From: Rutidosis leptorrhynchoides
Taxonomy: Eukaryota > Streptophyta > Magnoliopsida > Asterales > Asteraceae
DNA length: 64,000 nucleotides
Direction: 5' to 3'
Assembly (NCBI RefSeq): GCF_046630445.1
Contig: NC_092338.1
Span: forward strand, 336,745,001-336,809,000
A model generated the notes under the pieces. That model saw nothing but the letters and a program-made list of their open reading frames with translations, made no database searches and was not told the DNA's origin. This document shows, one piece after another, positions 1 to 12,209 of the stretch (its first letter is position 1; every line of letters starts with the position of its first letter). The position numbers and the translations under genes are program-made.

Positions 1-872
1 TACGAAATACAGTATTGTGAGTTTCATTTGCTCCCTTTTTAAATGCTTTTGCAATATATTTTTTTGGGACTGAGAATACATGCGCTGCTTTTATAAATGT
101 TTTACGAAATAGACACAAGTAATCGAAACTACATTCTATGGTTGGATTATCGAAATTGAATATCACCCTTCTAGCTTGGTAGCCTAAGATTTAGGGAACA
201 GACCCCCTAATTGACGTGAATCCTGAAGATAGATCTATGGGCCTAACAAACCCCATCCAGGTTATGGATGCTTTAGTACTTCAATTTTATATATAGATGA
301 GTGTACCTGTATATTTGGAGATATTCTAAATGCATTTGTTAATGTCAGTTACCAGGTGTTCACCATATGAATGAATTTTATACAGATGAGTGTTCCTGTA
401 TGATGATTTTTGCAGATGAGCGTTCCTGGAGTTAAAAAAAATATAAAAATTAAATCTTGTGGTCTATTAAAATAATGGAAATGATTGATTATGATAAACT
501 AATGAACTCACCAACCTTTTTGGTTGACACTTGAAAGCATGTTTATTCTCAGGTTTGAAAGAAATCTTCCGCTGTGCATTTGCTCATTTTAAAGATATTA
601 CTTGGAGTCATTCATGGTATATTTCAAAAGACGTTGCATTCGAGTCGTTGATTTCAGTAAAGATTATTATTAAAGTAAATGACAGATTAGGTCATTTGTA
701 GTTTGGATATTATGAAATGGTATGCATGCATGTCAACTTTAGATGTAAATGAAAGTTTGTCTTTTAAAAACGAATGCAATGTTTGTAAAATGTATCATAT
801 AGAGGTCAAATACCTCGCAATGTAACCATGTGTTATTGTATTCGTCCTTATGGATTAGGACGGGTTATGACA
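1..872 (+). repeat. 3' part of an LTR (start outside window)
   Basis: The sequence carries the LTR block shared with the other long LTRs here: ACATGCGCTG near 80, the tract around 215-250 with GATAGATCTATGGGCC, and CTCAGG followed by CTTCCGCTGTGC near 550-577. It ends in ATGACA at 872, a normal CA end. Its last 100 bases resemble the LTR family at 48571-51820 (shared CATATAGAGGTCAAA and ACCTCGCAA) more than the 3' LTR at 6022-9146. It may be a subfamily LTR joined to this interior by recombination, or a neighbouring solo LTR. Confidence 0.7.
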
Positions 873-876
873 GCAT

Positions 877-1116
877 GTGGACGTGATTGATGAGGTTAAG
901 TGTGACATGTCTAGGTTCGATTGCTTCAATAACGGTGTTGAGTTTGAGAACCGTAAGTGTGATCGCGAGGTGGATGCTAAGTTTAAGGCATTGGAGGATG
1001 AGATGCGTGGCATCAAAGTTGAGTTGGAGGTGGTGAAGGATAAGTTGAAAAAGTATGAGACTCCTGAGGAGCCTCATGTTGGACCAGCTTATCATACCCG
1101 CTCCAAGAAGATGTGA
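877..1116 (+). other. Leader ORF of the gypsy element, coiled-coil-like, 79 aa
   Basis: An open frame of 79 codons lies just after the upstream LTR and about 440 bases before gag. The protein is rich in Glu, Lys and Asp, with heptad-like spacing between about residues 30 and 60 (ALEDEMRGIKVELEVVKDKL), and ends in a basic tail with HTRSKKM. It could be a separately encoded leader protein or a spliced gag N-terminus; the sequence does not decide. It has no recognised enzymatic motif. Belonging to the retroelement is inferred from position alone. Confidence 0.45.
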
Positions 1117-4100
1117 TATGATATGATCATAGATGATTTATTTATTTCATAGACCTATTTTCTATTTACATATATTTTTGGTGATGTACGGCATTTTTGC
1201 CGAGGATTTTTGTCGTGATATATTTTTCATTATGTTATAGATGGTTATCTTATTTATATCATCTGTTTATTTATCATTATCATGATTATATTCTGGTGTT
1301 GTGGCTTTTGGCATGCTATATTATATATGTAATATAGTTCATATATGTTAGATGCTATGTATGGTGTATGATTTTTGTCATATGTATGTACGCATGTTGT
1401 GGTTATTTCTATAACTATCATAACTACCATGATATTATTCATTAGTGTTCATTGACTATTATTATAATGGTTAATTTTTCTATGTCCGATCTATTTCATT
1501 TATAACACTAGTATTATTCTTAGTACTAACGGTTGTGTTATTTTGTTTTGAAGATCATGCCTCCACGTGAGACACCCGAAGCTCATATGCAGCGATTGAT
1601 TGCTGAAGGTATAGCTGCTACAATGGCGGTCAATGCTAATGGAAATGGTAACAACCAAGATGGGTGTTCCCATAAAACTTTCATGGCTAGCAGACCGCAA
1701 GAGTTCAGTGGTACTGAGGGGCCAATTGGTCTCACTCACTGGTTCAAAAAGTTGGAATCTATCTTTTGTGTTAGCAGGGTCCGTGAGGAGGATAAAGTTA
1801 GTTTTTCCAGTTGCACTCTGAAGGATAGTACCCTGACTTGGTGGAACAATCTTGTTAATAGTTCTGGAAATGAAGTTGCTTATAATCTTACCTAGGATGC
1901 CTTTAAGGAAAGAATGATCACCTGCTACCGTCCTAGGGGTGAGCTCAAGAAATTAGAAACCGAGTTAAAGAATTTGAAAATAAAAGGTACTGACATTGAT
2001 GCCTATGCTCAAAGATTCTTTGAGTTAACTCTGCTGTGTCCGAATACTTATCCCTCTAAAGATCTCAAAATTGAGGCGTATATTGATGGTTTGACTGATC
2101 AGATTGAAATCGGGGTTGAAGCTAGTGAGCCCCAAACTATTGAAGCTGCCATAGATATGGCACATAAGTTGAATGATAAGGTGTTGAGAAGGGGAAAGAA
2201 AACCTCATCGGAGGAAGCTAGTGATGAGGTGATTAAGAAAGCTGATGAAGGTAAGAGGAAATGGGATAAGAACCGCAACCAAAACCAGAATCAGTAGAAG
2301 AAACAGAATACTTCCAGTTCTAATAGTCATAATCAATGTGTTTGCATGAGGTGCTATAATCCTTATGAAAGTTTTTGTTCGGTCACTTGTAATAGGTGTT
2401 CAAAGCAAGGATATATATATATAGCTAAGGATTGTAAAGTAGTTATCCCAAATGGTGCACCTCCTGCTGCGGGTGGTGGAAATGGTAATGGTAATGGTAA
2501 TGGTAAGACCAAGAATGGTGGTGCTCAAAAGATTTGTTACGAGTGTAGTAAGCATGGACACTTCCGTGATACGTGTCCCGATAAAAAGAAAATAGCGAAG
2601 AATGTGCGTGGTAGAGCGTTCAATATTAATGCCAGAGATGCAGAGGAAGACCCGAAACTTTTTACTGGTACGTTTTCAGTCAATGATTTATCGGTTTATG
2701 TACTTTTTGATTCCGGGGCTGATTTAAGTATTGTGTTCAATAAATTTAGTCCTAAAATCAAAAATCCGTTAACTCCTTTAGACAGAATTTATGCTATAGA
2801 GGTAGCTAATGGTAACGTGCATACTGCTAAGACCGTGTACCGTAAGTGTAATATTAAACTGGCTGATAGAGACTTTGAGGTAGACTTAGTGCCGATTGAG
2901 CTAGGAAGTTTTGATGTTGTTATTGGTATGGATTGGTTATCCGAAAATTGTGCTAAAATTGTCTATTATGAGAAAGCCATTCATATTACTCGTGTGGTTG
3001 AGGAGCCACTGATGATTTTTGGGGATAAGAAATGCAGACAGTTAAATCTCATTAGCTATTTGAAAGTTCAAAAATATCTTCATAAAGGCTGTCATGCTAT
3101 TTTGGCCGATGTAGTAACATCTGACAAAGAAGAGAAGAAAATTGATGATGTTTGTGTCGTTAAAGATTTTCCTGAGGTATTTCCCGAGGACTTACCTGGA
3201 ATTCTGCCGCATCACGTGGTAGAATTTCAAATTGATCTTGTACCCGATGATGCTCCGGTAGCACGTGCTCCTTATAGACTTGCTCCTTCTGAACTTTAAG
3301 AATTGTCGAGCCAACTTCATGAGTTGTTAGATGCAAAGGTTTCATTCGTCCCAGTTCGTCCCTTTAGGGAGCTCCTTTTTGTTTGTTAAGAAGAAAGACA
3401 GTTCATTTCGACTATGCATTGATTATCGTGAATTGAATAAGCTTACTGTTAAGAATCGTTACCCTCTTACGAGAATTGATGATCTGTTCAATTAGCTCCA
3501 AGGTTCATCCGTTTATTCTAAGATCGATCTCCGTTCTGGTTATCACCAATTGCGCGTTAAAGAAACTGATATTCCGAAAACCGCTTTCCGAACCCGTTAT
3601 GGTCATTACGAATTTCTGGTTATGCCGTTCGGATTGACTAACACACCTGCATTGTTCATGGACCTCATGAACCGTGTGTGTAGTCCTTATCTGGACAAGT
3701 TCGTCATCGTTTTCATCAACGATATTCATATCTATTCCAAGAGTGATCAAGAGCATTTGAAGTTAGTGATTGATTTGTTAAGAAAAGAAGAGTTGTATGC
3801 TAAATTTTCTAAGTGTGCGTTCTGGTTGAAAGAAGTTCAATTCCTTGGGCACGTTGTAAGTAAACAGGGAATTCAAGTTGATCCTGCTAAGATTGAGGCA
3901 ATTGAAAAGTGGGAAACTCCGAAGACTCCTACTCAGATTCGCCAGTTCTTAGGTTTGGCAAGCTATTATCGAAGGTTTATTCAAGATTTTTCACAAGTAG
4001 CTAAGCCTCTGCTTTAACACATAAGGAGAAGAACTACGAGTGAAAAAGTGAACAGGAGTCTGCTTTCTGAACGTTAAAAGAAAAGTTAACTTCTGCACCG

Positions 4101-6021
4101 ATATTATCACTACCTGAAGGTAATGATGATTTTGTTATCTATTGTGACGCTTCACGTCAGGGCTTTGGTTGTGTTCTGATGCAGCGAAAGAAAGTCATTG
4201 CTTACGCGTCACGTCAATTGAAGATTCATGAACATAATTATACGAACCATGATTTAGAATTGTGAGCTATTGTGTTCGCACTCAAGATTTGGAGACATTA
4301 CTTATATGGGGTCAAATGTACAGTGTACACTGATCACAAGAGTTTTCAACATATCTTTGATCAAAAGCAGTTGAATATGAGACAGCGAAAATGGGATGAG
4401 TTGTTGAATGATTATGATTGTGAACTGCTTTATCATCTTGGAAAAGCCAATGTTGTGGCTGATGCTTTAAGTCAAAAAGAGAGAGTTGAACCTCGTAGGT
4501 TTCGAGCCTTGAATATGACTATTCGAACAAACCTCGCAAGCCAAATTCTTGAAGCACAACAAGAAGCCTTGAAGGAGGAGAACTTCGTGAACGAAAAGAT
4601 CAAAGGCTTAAGTAAACAATTGAAGGTACGAACAGATGCTAATCGGTATTTTGCAGGACGTCTTTGGGTTCCAAAATTTAGTAACTTAAGACAACTTGTT
4701 TTAGATGAAGCTCATAAGACTAGATATTCTATTCACCCTGGTTCGGGGAAGATGTATCATGATCTCAAGGAGTTATATTGGTGGCCTAATTTGAAGGCTA
4801 ATGTGGCTACTTATGTGGCTAAGTGTTTGACCTGTGCTAAAGTTAAAGCTGAACATCAGAAACCGTCCTGAGTTTTAGTACAACCTGAAATTCCCGAGTG
4901 GAAGTGGGAAGGTTTTGCAATGGATTTTATTATGAAATTACCGAGAGTTATGGGTAGATACGATACTATGTGGGTTATTGTTGATCGACTCACAAAGTTA
5001 GCTCATTTCTTACCGATAAAAGAAACTGATTCGATGGAGAAGCTTACTCATTTATATTTGAAAGAAATCGTTTCAAGACAATGTGTTCCTGTATCCATCA
5101 TTTCAGACCGAGACAGTCGATTTACATCGAGGTTTTGGCAATCTTTACAGGAGGCTTTCGGAACCAAATTGGATATGAGCACTGCTTATCACCCACAGAT
5201 TGATGGTCAAAGTGAAAGGACCATTCAAACATTCGAAGACATGTTGCGTGCATGTGTTATTGATTTCAGTAATGGTTAGGTTAGATATTTGCAGCTAGCT
5301 GAATTTTCTTATTAATAACATCTATCATGCAAGTATTAAAGTCACGCCGTTTGAGGCACTATATTGTAGAAAGTTTAGGTCTCCTATCTGTTGGAATAAG
5401 GTTGGGGATGCTCAACTCACAGGCCCAGAAATTATTCATGAGACTACCTAAAAGATTGTGCAAATTAAAGAAAGATTGAAAAGCGCCAGGAGTCAGAAAA
5501 AGATTATGTTTATGTTAGAAGGAAACCTTTAGAGTTTCAAGTTGGTGATCGTGTCATGTTAAAGGTATCACCTTGGAAAGGTGTGGTACATTTTGGTAAG
5601 AGGGGAAAGTTGAATCCTCGCTATGTTGGTCCGTTTGAGATTGCAGAAAGAATTGGAACTGTGGCTTATCGTTTGAAATTGCCACAAGAGCTTAGCGTTG
5701 TTCATGACGTTTTTCATGTATCTAATTTGAAGAAGTGTTTGGCTGAGGCCGATGAAACCATTCATCTTGATGAACTTCACATCAATAAAAAACTCTATTT
5801 TGTTGAGGAACCTGTCGAGATTATGGATCGAGAGGTTAAGAAACTCAAGCAAAGTAAGATTCCTATCGTCAGAGTTAGATGGAATGCTAAACGCTGGCCC
5901 GAGTTCATTTGGGAACGTAAAGATCATATGAGGCAGAAATACCCGCATTTGTTCTCAAATGGCGAGTCAACCCCTGCAACTGCTTAAATTTCGGGATGAA
6001 ATTTCCGTAACGGGAAGGTAC

Positions 6022-9000
6022 TGTCACGACCCTACTTTTTTCGTTATCTTTTTCCATTTATATTTAACGCATGTTAATTGATATTCGTGCCAAGTCATTT
6101 TTATGACTTATATTATTATTTTAATAATAATATATTCCCTATTTATATGTGATATGAATATATGTGTTCGTATTTAGAATTGTACGTTTCTACGTATCGT
6201 GGATTCCTATCCGGTAAATCATTTTGGTTTTCAAACCAATAATCAGACTTTTGTGATTTTCGAATCCAAATTATTTTATTTATGATATTTCTACATCATA
6301 TGAGTTTATATTTCTATATTTTATTTTTTGCGTGTACGTGTTTCTTTCGAAGATTTAATAACAGCGTTTTTGCTAATCGGTCTTTCGGGCCACAAGCTAT
6401 CACACTAGACATCAATTTGGGCTAAGGGGTCCCACCCTTGAGCTTGGCTCATCCGGAACCCCATGGGGAGGGGGTAGTTTGTCAAATTTTGCAACTAGTG
6501 ATCTTAAATCAAATTCTCACTACTTCATTTCATTTTAACCTAATCCATTTTAATTTTTCTCCTATCCTCTCCTTTTTCCTTTCTTGGTCGTCGACACCAT
6601 CTCCATCATCATCATCATCATCATCTTCATCAATTGTTACCTTGAAGATTTAGGGCTTCTTACATAAACGGATTCTACTCTTCGAGCTCTACGCGTCTAT
6701 ATCACTTGATTGTTGATTAGGGTATAAACATAAACCCTAGATTTTTCATTTTCATCTTATCTTACTGATTTTATATGTATGTTGATGTGTTAGTGCTTGT
6801 ATGTTGTTGTATTGTTGTTATTATGCTTAGAAATGCTCGATTGCGTATGATTTTGGTTTATCAATTTTTGGACAGCAGCTTTATTGATATAATCAGTGTA
6901 TTTGGATAATATTTTTGATTAAATAAAAGTGACTAGATGAGTTCCTCTCATTGAATACATAATTTTAGGCTTTGGATTCATCTCGTTTCGAGTTACGGAT
7001 CAAAATCTATGCTTGATTTAGGGTTTTGTAAGATTGAAATGTATTAACTTGTGAAACAAGGTTTTGGTCCGACATTGGGACCATAATTTGAGATTTTGGG
7101 GTGTACAATTGGGTTAGAATTGATGATTGGATGAACTTTCATGTTCGGGTTATCGAAATCCGAGCCACGAATCGTCCGGATGACTAACAAGTTTTGAATC
7201 GGATTAAAGTGATGTTTGGTTCATGGCTGTTCATCACAACCATATAAACTCATTTTGGGGTGTTCTTGAGTATTCTAAGGTGTCGGGATAGTTTGTTAGA
7301 TGAGGATATATATAAGATTTGTCAAAAACCGACACCTGAGGCTCAAGTTATGACCCGACGAAATTTTAATGAAACTTATGGTTATAAAATTGAACTTAAG
7401 TATAAAAATAATGATTTTCATTATTATTAATTTACTTAGCTTATAAAAGTAATTAATATTAATTAATACTTATGATATATATTTATTATATCATTTAATA
7501 TTTATATATTGATTTAATTATTCCTATAATTAAACTTATGATTTAATAATGCAATTATTATTAATGAAAGACTTATGATAAGTATAAAACTTGTGATCTA
7601 AGATTATTATATCAAGACTTATAATAAAGATTAATTATTTATTTATTTATTATAAGACCTAGTTATTAATTAATTATGATACAATTTAATTATTAAATAC
7701 TTATGGCTTAATAATTATAATAAAATACTTATGATATGTGTAACATTTCATAATGATTAATAATTCATTATTAATTTATAATACTTATGATATGACTCAT
7801 ATTTAATTAATTAATTAAATACTTATGTTATATCTATTATATCATTTAAACTTATATTAACTTTATAATTCAATTTAATTTAATCAAACTTATGATATGA
7901 CTAGTTTATACTAATATTATTTTAAATGATATTATAACTTATATTATTAATGTGATTTACACTTTAACTTTAAGGTTGACTAAGTTTGACCAAAGTTGAC
8001 TCGAGTTGACTTTTGAGTTGACTTTGACTTTCAATTGACTTTTGTTGACTTTTCTAAATAAGGATATTTTCCAAAAATAGAAAATTTTCAAAAATCGAAA
8101 CTTTCCAAAAATGGAAACTTACTAAAAATAGAAACTTTCTAAAAATAGAAAGTACGTGTTTTACGCTGTCCTGATCATACCGAATCATACTGATTGCTGT
8201 TCTTTACTGGACTACAACAAGCACTATGGTTAACATACTAAGACTTGACCTAAGTTAGTTATTTATATCGACCTGCTTTATTTTTAGGTCGGAGTTGTGA
8301 TCATTCTTGATCATTTACCTTTGTTGTTCGCATACCTATTTCCTTTTTGCTTCGTTTTCTTAAAGTGAGTTATAGTCCCATTTAACATACTGTTTTAAAG
8401 TATTTTTGGGATGAGATTACATGCAACTTTTGTTTTACATTTTAGACACAAGTGGAAATTATATTAAATGATTCATTGTGAGTTGATCAAAAATATTTCC
8501 TAATCTGGTAACTGTAATCACTAGTTTCTACTGGTGAACGCGAATTCTATGGATAGATCTATCGGGCTTGACAGCCCCATTACGTGCTAGTCGCACTAGC
8601 AATTTATAATCGAAATGTATTAATACTTCGTAATTTTTGAAGATACACCTGTTCAATGTATATTGTTGTATGTTAAGGGTAAGGAATGATTAAGTGGTTA
8701 CCAGGTGGCTCACGGGTTAATGGAATAATGTTTTTATGTTTTCTAACATTTGAAATCTTGTGGTCTAAAGCTTATACGTTATTTAAACCTATAATTCACT
8801 AAACATTTTTGTTGACAGTTTACTCGCATGTTTTCTCAGGTACTTGATTGATTGCTTCCGCTGTGCTTAGAGAGTCTGCATACATGTTGGCAGCTTTTGT
8901 TAAACATTAAACTTGCATTCTATTTTGGTTACATTAAATTGTAGGTGTTTGTTGACTTGGTTTTGGTCAACTTTTGGTTAATTACTTATGTTGATTTTTC

Positions 9001-9146
9001 TAAACTTACATTTATGACAGGTTTCCTTTATAGGAAATTATTTTTAAATAAAGAATGCAATGTTATTTATTAAATTCATTTTGAGTTATGATCAAGCTAT
9101 GGGACCAAGTGACGGAGCCGTTAAGGGTACTTGACGGGTCGTCTCA
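6022..9146 (+). repeat. 3' LTR of the 1-9146 element, 3.1 kb
   Basis: Starts TGTCACGACCC right after a purine-rich tract and ends GGGTCGTCTCA. Inside are an AT-rich stretch (7380-7960) built from many degenerate copies of a motif like AATACTTATGATAT, a TTGACTT-rich patch (7975-8050), and about five tandem copies of an AAAAATAGAAACTTTC-like unit (8070-8150). The conserved LTR block (ATTACATGC near 8420, GTGAACGCGAAT near 8535, TTTTCTCAGGT plus CTTCCGCTGT near 8830-8866) is present. The start resembles those of the LTRs at 34126 and 44790. Confidence 0.75.
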
Positions 9147-9484
9147 GTTACCTGCATAAATTTTTGCCCAAAAGTTATTGGCTGCTTGCACAACTGGTTT
9201 CTCCAACAGTTGGTACATTTCCATGTCGAACTCAGTTGCTTGGTCACCCCATAGTCCTAGCTCGATTCTGTTGGTATCGCAAAATATTTATGTTAGTAAT
9301 TACAATAGTTTTTATGGTTTATGTGTAACTGTAGGATGTGCTTGTGTTGGTGTTTACTTGAGGTCGATAAGGTTGATGGTCCTCTTTATTTTTGGAGTGT
9401 CCTGCTGGGGCGGCTTCGCTTACACTTTGAATGCACGCTATATAGTATGCAGTAAAGAAAGTGTTAAATTACCTGAAATAACTA
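9147..9484. other. Unassigned 338 bp between LTR and Helitron gene remnant
   Basis: No conserved protein, hairpin-plus-CTRR Helitron end or repeat could be recognised. It may be the 3' flank of the Helitron or older host DNA. The open frame seen here has no family signature. Confidence 0.4.
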
Positions 9485-10008
9485 TTATTGAACGAACTGC
9501 TTGAAGACGTGTATACCTGTGCTAAATGGTTCTTTCTGGACGTGTTCCTTTATGTATTCGTATGTGTTGAATTCGAAATAGTGACTGGGGAAGTTATCTG
9601 GTGTTATTGGTTGAAAATTTGTTCCTAGGCCAAAGAACAGAATTGTTGAGTTGTTTATCTTTTTTTTCCAATTCTTTGTTACTTCACAGCGAAATCGTCT
9701 GATTGTGTAAGCAGCGCCTACTGTTATGATTGGTGCAAAATAGCGTTGTTCTTAGATGTCCATATAGGCTTGGATTGCATGTCCCTACTCGTGTATTCAA
9801 ATTAGGTTATGAAAACCAGAGAGTTGATTTAAATATTAACAGAATGGAGAGTGGTAGTTTTTACATAATGATCTAAGAGCACACAGTTAAGGTGGACATC
9901 TTCTTTCGTTATGTAGTGCTGCGATACCCATGTACGATAAATATTCGCTTCAAGTTCTTTGTGTCCTTCTCCTGGTTTCAAATCAATTATTGCTCTCGGT
10001 TGCGCCAT
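9485..10008 (-). pseudogene. Helitron-associated RPA1-like OB-fold protein (DUF223 type), broken
   Basis: The likely start is the ATG at 10008-10006 (MAQPRAIIDLKPGEG). Seen: an OB-fold segment with IYRTWVSQHYITKEDVHLNC followed by VLLDH, matching the strand pattern of plant replication-protein-A-like DUF223 proteins. After an interruption near 9800, GHAIQAYMDI and then APIITVGAAYTIRRF and HYFEFNTYEYI continue the fold in another frame. Known role of the family: ssDNA binding, with copies carried by plant Helitrons. The reading frame changes between the two halves and has an internal stop, so it is a pseudogene unless an intron accounts for part of the gap. Its start lies only about 20-50 bases past the helicase P-loop, which is abnormally close. 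Confidence 0.7.
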
Positions 10009-10029
10009 TCCCTTCAAACCTTGGGTATG

Positions 10030-12209
10030 TAATAATACATTTCCATAGAATTGTCTTGCCAGTGCCTCCAAAACCATATACGAAGATTAATTCTTGTTTT
10101 TTTTAACTGAGGCGTTAACTACTAAATCATAAATGAACTTTTGTTTCTCGTTCCTTTTCAAAATTAGGATCTCAAATTCATTACGTAGCGCCTGACGATC
10201 ATAATTGCGTTCCTCCATTATTAGTCGTTTATTCAGCTCGCGCAGTAGATTTTCTGACAGCGGAGGCAAACCAAAATCTGTTATAGACTTGTTATAACTA
10301 TTTAATATCACTTCAATCTCACATAAGACATACTGCCTTAATTCCGTATCATTGATATGTAAATTATCGATGTGTAAAGAATCTGCAGCCCTTAAAGGAA
10401 TATCGTCAGCCATAAGTTCCAAATTTTCATTCCATAATCGAAGTGGACTCATAACTTCACAAAACATAAGCATTTGGACGAACAATGATCGGAGTTGCGC
10501 ACGTGTAGTAGATGCACTTGCTTCTTGTAGCGCTGTTGTCCATTCACTGTCGTTCCCCAATAAACCAAGACCTTCACAGGCTGAATGAACGATAATTGGA
10601 ATGTTGTATTCTTCCTACCACTCTTATTTCTTCAAACGTCTTACAACCCTTTTGGTGACACAACAACATTCTTAAATAAAAACTTCACCGGTAGTCGGAT
10701 GCATATATGTTAGCCTTCCTACCAACGGTTTATTCAGATTGCGCCTGCGAGTCCAACATTTATCCTTGTCTGACCAAACAAACTCCTTTGGAAAGTCAAG
10801 ATAAGTCAAATGATGACCTTCTGAGTATCTTCTATTATACTCCAACCATTCGGTCAATGTAGTTTTCTTACATTAGTTATTGTTTACTATAGATTCCAAC
10901 CGTTGTTGTGAATGAAAACGTAAGAGCTGCTGGTGCTCTAAGTGAACAGCCAAAAGTTGTACCGCCAGTTCCCTATGATGTATCGAAAATCCGTACATTC
11001 TCCAACAGGCTTCGTAAGGACATATAAATCGGCCATCAATGAAATTTTGGATTTCATCTACCCTTCTTGATCGATTTTCTGTTTCTGACTGCTGTTGACC
11101 AATATCGCGTGAGGCACGCATCACTATCCTATCAGTTCCCTCCGATATATACTTGAACAAATACTTAATTAGCATCGTCCACCCACAATATTCAACATTT
11201 ATGTAAGCATGAAAGATAAGACAAAGATTACAGTTATAGGGGACCACATAACTGTTATCTAAATCGACACCACCTTTCTTAGTCGTCACACCAGTATTTC
11301 TTCTTCGATACTGTGCGTATCCATTTTTATCAAAATAAGTATTCATATTCAACGACTTTGGAAACTTTTTCGTGCAAACAAAACGGTCCATACATGGAGC
11401 TGATACATTAATAGCTCCACACGGACCATGAATCATAAATTCTGAAACCACTTTGTAACCAAGATGATCGACCTTTAGGTCAGGTAATTCAGCCGATACA
11501 TAATCATCAATATTACATAAGCTTAGAGTAAGAGACTAAGTCCACAATAAGGTGTGACAGTGAGGCGTTCCACGTTTCTGAAACTCAATAGTGTATAAAA
11601 GTGTATTTAAAAAAAACACAAAATTCAATTACAAATCTGTATATGTTCATAATTAAAACGTAACATAAAATATTTAAAAAATTGAGGAGGAAACAAAATA
11701 TGAAATACCTGCAATTACACGACCAAATGGCCTCTCCTGCTTCAGGTACTCAACAAATTTACTCACTTTAAGCTCAAATATACGCGTCACAATATCAGCT
11801 CGGTCAGCAGTAGTCAAATGAGAAAATACAGCTAGATATCGACGTATCTCTGGCCACTTTGAGTTACATGTAAATGTAATAAAGAACTTCGGATTTCCAT
11901 GAACTCTACAAATTGCTAAAGCGTCAAGGTAGTGACTGTACATAAATCTTGGACTTCCAGTGAACGAAGCCAGAAGAATAACACGACTACCCACATCAAA
12001 ACCCATTTGGTCACCTCTATTAATAGCATCATGTACACCACACAGATACTCATTTCTTATGTTATATTGATTGTTCCTTATATAGCCTATTCTTTCTAAC
12101 TCAATACTGCAATAGGCTGTAACTATATATTGTTGGAATAACCTACCCGACCTCGTTAACGAACTACCAGCACCAGCTCTGTCACGAATTTGATAACTGT
12201 AATACATAT
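10030..12209 (-). pseudogene. Helitron Rep/helicase, C-terminal part of Rep and start of helicase
   Basis: From 12209 downward: Rep residues including GRLFQQYIVTAYCSIE, then FTGSPRFM and FITFTCNSKWPEI. A likely intron follows (about 11700-11590, donor GCAG/GTATTT). Next come the HUH motif GTPHCH near 11551-11568, FMIHGPCG, YRRRNTG and the tyrosine motif KYLFKYISEG near 11140-11165, as in eukaryotic rolling-circle Rep nucleases. Then follow the Rep-helicase linker (LTYLDFPKEFVW) and the helicase N-part (SLFVQMLMFCEVMSPLRLW). The P-loop YGFGGTGKT lies near 10060-10085, one frame off after an A8 run. Later helicase motifs are absent. Several frameshifts and stops are visible. Confidence 0.88.

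Larger units (their letters stand above)
1..9146 (+). mobile_element. Ty3/gypsy (Tekay/Del-like) element, decayed; left end outside window
   Basis: Seen: a forward gypsy interior (873-6021) between LTR-like sequence at 1-872 and a full 3' LTR at 6022-9146. Recognisable parts in order are a leader ORF (877-1116), gag (from about 1557), a zinc knuckle near 2538-2580, protease (DSGAD near 2710), reverse transcriptase, RNase H, integrase with an HHCC finger and catalytic core, and a tail resembling a Tekay chromodomain near 5830-5960. The purine-rich tract AACGGGAAGGTA sits directly before the 3' LTR. No methionine-tRNA primer binding site is visible after 872. The coding part is broken many times (roughly ten breaks), so this is an old fossil. 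The 1-872 piece and the 3' LTR do not look like copies of one LTR. Confidence 0.88.

Noticed and set aside
6438-6653. Open frame with a Ser-rich run (TCATCA repeats)
   Set aside because: It lies in LTR sequence, is driven by a CATCAT microsatellite and has no family similarity.
9178-9504. Open frame of 108 codons on the plus strand
   Set aside because: It overlaps the reverse-strand RPA-like OB-fold remnant and shows no domain of its own.
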